This document shows positions 59,868-64,000 of a DNA stretch of 64,000 bases, piece after piece. The stretch is from Favolaschia claudopus (lineage: Eukaryota; Basidiomycota; Agaricomycetes; Agaricales; Mycenaceae). Location of the stretch: assembly GCA_037176885.1 (NCBI GenBank), contig JAWWNJ010000023.1, positions 1,240,001-1,304,000 on the forward strand, given 5' to 3'. Under the pieces are notes generated by a model, which saw only the letters and a program-made list of their open reading frames with translations, did not search any database and was not told the DNA's origin. The first letter of the stretch is position 1; the number at the start of each line of letters is the position of its first letter. Made by a program: the position numbers and the translations under genes.

Positions 59868-61388
59868 ATGCTGCTGAGCGTGTTTTCAAGACCACTCGCA
59901 CCTCGTCTACCTACCTGTCGACAAACCCTAGCTCTCTACTTCTCTAAACGCTCCCTCGCAACACCAGCAGAACCACACGACCTCGCAGACGATTCCTCCT
60001 CCAAAAAACCCCGAAAATCCACAACACCTCTCCGTCGCTCCGCTTCCGCCTCCCTGCCAATACGAACCAACCCAACGCCGACGAGAAGTACATAATGCAA
60101 TCCACATATAAAATAACTCTCTGTGCTAAACAAAAACAAAAACAAGGCAGCATCCAAACCGTCTTCACTCTCTGCACCGCCGAACGGTATCTGCTCTCCC
60201 GATTACGAGGCGCCCCAGCCCTCCCTCCGCATGCCCAGAAGTTCCACGAGTCGTGGTGGATCCCGCGCTGGGGTAAAGACGGTAAGGAGGGCGAAATCTT
60301 CGTGTTCGGCAACGGAAGCTTTGTGTGCTGGGGACTGGAGGAAGACGAAGCCCACCGATTCGGCGTTGAAGTCATCGGCCGCGTCCCAGGTTTCGAAGTC
60401 GCGCCTCTCAAGGTCAATATTAATCTCCGCGCACCCTGACCCTCCGTCATCGGCTCACTGCACTCAGGTCCCCGAAACAGAGGAACTGGAATTCGTAGTA
60501 GATCCCACCGAGTTGCGTCCTGCGTATCACGAAAAGTACACTACCACTAACATCCGCCCCCTCTCTCTTCCTCCAGAATAACACGCCTCCAAGGCGACCT
60601 AATCATCCTCGGCCAAGCCCCCCCTCTCAACGAAATCACCCCACCCCCCACATCCACCCTCCCCCCCACCCTCTTCCCCCCCGAAACCCTCTTCGCGCGC
60701 TACGCCCTCTCCCAAGCCCTCTCCCGCTCCACAGCCCTCTCCGCACTCGAAGTCGCCTTGGACGAATACCTCTCCTCCATGGCCCTCCTCCCCCACTCCC
60801 TCGCCAAAACAGGGAAACCCGGCATGGGCCGCACGGCCCTCGTCAAGAAACTAGGCGAACTGATGAAGTTCCGGCAAGGTTTGAATTTAAATCGCGAGAA
60901 TTTTAGCGACGTTCCAGATTTTTATTGGACTGAACCTGAGCTTGAAAGTGAGCTGTTGATTCAAGCAAAAAAAATCTTGTACTTTACTCACCGCTCTCAC
61001 TTATGTATAGAGTACTTCATATCCGTGAGCGACGCTCTCGACGTCAGCATACGAACGGATTCCGTCAACGACAAAATCACATATGCCGCAGAGGTCTGTC
61101 CTTCTCGTTCTTTCGCTCCTCCCACTAACCGCTCCTGCATAGGCACAATCTGTCCTCCGACAACTACTCACCGAGGCAAGTACCTACCCTTCCTTCTCTT
61201 TCGGCACAATATTCAAATTTCTTTTCCCCCAGACGAGTAGCCACAGCATGGAGCTGGTCATCATAGCACTCATCGCAGTCGAGGTGGTAATCGCTTTAAT
61301 CCGCGACGGGCCTGAATTGTGGGAGATTTTCACAGGCCGGCCTGTCTCCCACAATGAACGACCAGAGGCTCACGCCGAGCGGGTATGA
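59868..61388 (+). CDS. Rmd1/RMND1 family (DUF155) mitochondrial membrane protein
   Basis: The N-terminus (MLLSVFSRPLAPRLPTCRQTLALYFSKRSLATP) is Arg/Ser-rich, as in mitochondrial presequences. The DUF155 core follows: TVFTLCTAERYLLSRLRG, EGEIFVFGNGSFVCWGLEEDEAHRF, ELEFVVDPTE, GDLIILG, then the helical half ARYALSQALSRSTALSALEVALDEYLSSM, LVKKLGELMKFRQGLNLN, PDFYWTEPELESEYFISVSDALDVSIRTDSVNDKI. It ends with one C-terminal membrane helix (MELVIIALIAVEVVIALI). Yeast and human relatives sit in the inner membrane and support mitochondrial translation. At least five introns. The stop TGA ends at 61388. Confidence 0.9.
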
Positions 61389-61718
61389 AGAACGCAGACG
61401 CGCACACGAAGGGAAGGAACTAATGTACAATTCAAGCTGTATCTCGCAATAATTAACCCCCCACTGAGAATAGAAATTTAGCGTACGTCTCAACTGCATA
61501 CTACTCTTAGAACCACCACTCATTGGTAGTATCCCCTTACCCTTCTTACAATGTACAAACATCGCCAGGCAGTGTCAGAAACAATTGAAAAAAGGCAGAG
61601 GCAAGAGAGGGGATGATATAAGAAAAAATAAGGAACGTGCAGCAATATGGTTACAAACTGTCGGTACAAATACAATTACCCATCCAAAGCCAACCCCTCC
61701 AAAAACGTGAGCGCTATG
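61389..61718. other. Tail-to-tail intergenic region
   Basis: Holds the 3' ends of the Rmd1-like and OMA1 genes. No supported frame. Confidence 0.5.
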
Positions 61719-63687
61719 CTATGCGGTAGCGAGAACTATATTACTGTCCACAGGCGGCACGTCCCTTCTCCGCAACTCCGCCCTCCTCTCTGTCTCCCAC
61801 CTCAACAACTCCCCCTTCAAACTCGTCACCCTCGTCTCGCTCACAGGATGCTTCGATCCCGTTATGTTATGCACATACGACGACGACGGATATTGTTTGC
61901 GCTGCTCCCCGGCGTTCGATGAGCATTCTGATGAGGATCGATTTTCCCAGAACGCCACGGCCTTGCGCGCATCATATCCTGCGTGTGCGAGTAATCTAGG
62001 TGACGAAGCAATGCAGTTATTAACGAACGATTCGATCCTTGTCAGAAAAAAAAGATGGAGGAAGGAAGGAAATCGACGACTTACCGAGCTGATACGACGT
62101 CCGCTTCGATCTCTTGTTTCACACTTGTGCAGTATTCTCCCACTTTTTCCAGTTCGCCGGAACCAACCTTGCCCAGTTGGGCGACAGCGTCGTTGACGAA
62201 TGGACTGAAGAAATGAAGATTAGAGCGGTATAAAATGAGAGGACCCTGAAACATACCCGAACACCATCGTGACAGGGAAGATTACAACGCGGATTATGTC
62301 GGATATCATAGACATGACTCCGGGCACTATTATGGTAGCGGATGAGAGAGTCTCGAGGTGATGTGATAGAATGAGATGCGCCAGCTCGTGGGAGAGAAGA
62401 ATAGCGAGCTCTGCGGTTTGGGAAGGCGTCGGAATAGGATGTGGTGGGACAGGTGTCACTGGGCTGAAAAGACCGCCAAAGAGACTTGACAACCAAGAGG
62501 ACTGAGGTTCAGGGGCAGCAGCTGGCTTGTCGAGCTCGCAAGGCGCACGAGCGAGAATTTCGTCTAAAAAGCCAGAATAAACGACAATTCCACCTCCTCC
62601 GTCGGGCCCAAAGCCATACGAAAAGGCATTGGATGCATCCGGCTTATCGACGACAAGCAAGGAATAAGGTGGCCCAGGGATGGAATGCGGTACGGGGGCA
62701 ACATGTCGCTTGCACATATAACCCTCGGTAAATTTCCGCAGGAATTCTGAGGCGCGGGGGCGAGGGCGCAGGGGATATTGAGCAGGTGGGGGCAGAGGGA
62801 TATCACCCTGGCCGCCTTCCGACCAGTCTTTGCAGAGGTGTCCCTCATTCAGCAGTACCGGAATGGTGCGCTCCAGATCCCGCAGGGTATCTCGAACCCA
62901 AGCGTACCGCCAATCGGATGGTGGGATGAGATGTGCGGGCCCATCCTGAGATAGGATATCGCTAACAGCCTGGTACCAGCCAGGACCCGCTAGTTGGCCG
63001 GCAATTTCTTCTTCCTCCTCTGGAGAAAGGATGATTAACCGCCATCTTGCTGGGATATGAGTCTCAATTGTAGTTGTACGGACAAAGTCTTACCGTCCAG
63101 TAAGGGGAGTCCTTTCGAGACTGGCCGCGATAGTGCCCCAGAACAGGAACCCAGGAATGAAAAACAGTAAATGAAAGGCGAGGGTGCGGGATCGTATTCG
63201 TTTCAGAAGCACGTTAGTTTTCTCTTCTGACATCGGGAAACCATGGATGGCCGCGTGCTTAAGATGCCGCCGAGTCTTGTGGTTTTTGAATAAAATTACT
63301 GAAGGAATTCAGAATAAGGTTCATAGCACGAAAAACCAGCACATACCAGGCATGATAGTTAAAACGATGCGGCCCGCTGTGCGAACGAGTTCCATTGCGG
63401 CTGAGGTCTAACTGAACGATGTCAGCAGTGATAACTGCTACTTGAAAGCCACAGACTTTCAGAAGCGCCAGAAGAGGAATGATTGGAGCCCCTCTCCGCG
63501 TTGGGGTGGAATGGAACGCAGAGGATCTTGGAAGTGAGGCATGAAGGCTAGTCGGGGAGATTTGGGCGTGACGAATGTATTGAGGACTTCGACAGGGATA
63601 AGGAGACTGGTGACCAAGGAGCGTAGAGAGAGGACGCGAAGGGATAGACGTTGGAGACAGTATCTTGCGGGCGGATAGACGCAGCAT
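61719..63687 (-). CDS. OMA1: Mitochondrial inner-membrane metalloprotease OMA1 (M48)
   Basis: The N-terminus is an Arg/Ser-rich mitochondrial presequence starting at 63687. A hydrophobic segment (LLFFIPGFLFWGTIAAS) follows. The M48 domain has YSLLVVDKPDASNAFSYGFGPDGGGGIVVYSGFL, the zinc motif LSHELAHLILSHHLE (HExxH), a membrane-like stretch (VPGVMSMISDIIRVVIFPVTMVFG) and the second metal site EIEADVVSARLLAHAGYDARKA. OMA1 cuts Mgm1/OPA1-type and other inner-membrane proteins when the membrane potential falls. An intron joins VFG to PFVNDAVAQ. The last exon runs to a TAG at 61719 and ends VLATA; its exact end is the weakest part. OMA1 and the adjacent Rmd1-like gene are both mitochondrial, but in opposite orientation. 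Confidence 0.92.
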
Positions 63688-63923
63688 CGTACATTATACA
63701 GCCAGTTTGCACGACGACCACCGCAGCGAGCTCAATATAGTTGAAACAGACCAGTCTCGCCCGCACGTGAATCGAATTCAGTCCAATTCCGAAATCACTT
63801 CACTTTTAGTCTTTGGTCTGACTCAGATCACACAGGTACCTGTTGAACCTCCGCAAACCTCCGTCGCGCGCGCAGCAATCGTGGATTAAAACATATATTG
63901 TACACTACTAATCTTCTCATCAT

Positions 63924-64000
63924 CTACGACGAAATCCAGGTCGCTTCGTTGTAGAGCATGCCCTCGACATCAGTCTCTTTTCCATCGGGACCGACGAGCT
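63924..64000 (-). CDS. 3' end of a further gene, partial
   Basis: A minus frame ends LVGPDGKETDVEGMLYNEATWISS at a TAG (63926-63924), running off the right edge. The short segment looks coding but is too little to name a family. Confidence 0.5.
   Translation of the reverse strand, partial: LVGPDGKETDVEGMLYNEATWISS

Noticed and set aside
1..64000. CRISPR arrays, phage genes, secondary-metabolite or defence clusters
   Set aside because: I looked for spaced repeats, integrases, PKS/NRPS/terpene enzymes and NLR-type genes and saw none.

Overview
This 64 kb window is nuclear DNA of a filamentous basidiomycete, most likely an Agaricomycete. Almost every gene is cut by many short introns (about 45-60 nt) with GT-AG borders and CTAAC-like branch points. 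The genes are close together on both strands. The content is fungal: a PalA/Rim20 pH-signalling protein, a two-domain phosphofructokinase, an NCS1 permease, an A1 protease with a DTAS catalytic motif, and Ser/Thr-rich surface proteins. I see no prophage, IS element, CRISPR array, rRNA, tRNA or bacterial operon. All models below come from joining reading frames by eye across splice signals, so exon borders are proposals.

Layout. 0-4 kb: an orphan gene, then an anchored aspartic protease (-). 4-12 kb: RasGAP (-), a DM9/DUF3421 protein (-) and PalA/Rim20 (-). 12-18 kb: ORC1 (+, divergent from PalA over about 83 bp), a paraoxonase-like protein (+) and a Bqt4-like inner nuclear membrane protein (-). 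18-25 kb: phosphofructokinase (-), argininosuccinate synthase (+), then a GNAT acetyltransferase gene split by a 908-bp insertion with a 10-bp target duplication. 25-33 kb: a small orphan membrane protein (-), a Wss1-like WLM metalloprotease (+), a Na+/Ca2+ exchanger (+) and Dsk2 (+). 33-41 kb: an NCS1 nucleobase permease (+), a membrane-anchored surface protein (-), the mitochondrial Obg GTPase Mtg2 (+) and a GPI-type surface protein (-). 41-49 kb: a TDP2-like phosphodiesterase (-), a two-thioredoxin-domain PDI (-), Sqt1 (+) and a secreted beta-propeller protein (+). 50-64 kb: an MFS sugar transporter (+) tail to tail with an intracellular alpha-amylase (-), SART1/Snu66 (-), an Rmd1/RMND1 family protein (+), an OMA1 protease (-) and the 3' end of one more gene.

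Most genes are unrelated housekeeping functions, and I do not see a biosynthetic or defence cluster. The items most worth a second look are the disrupted GNAT gene and its insertion; the metalloprotease whose zinc motif is spread over three exons with a 25-T tract at one donor site; a 4-nt microexon that carries part of the catalytic Asp codon of the amylase; two introns that make sense only as GC-AG; and an orphan 160-residue membrane protein that becomes visible only after splicing.
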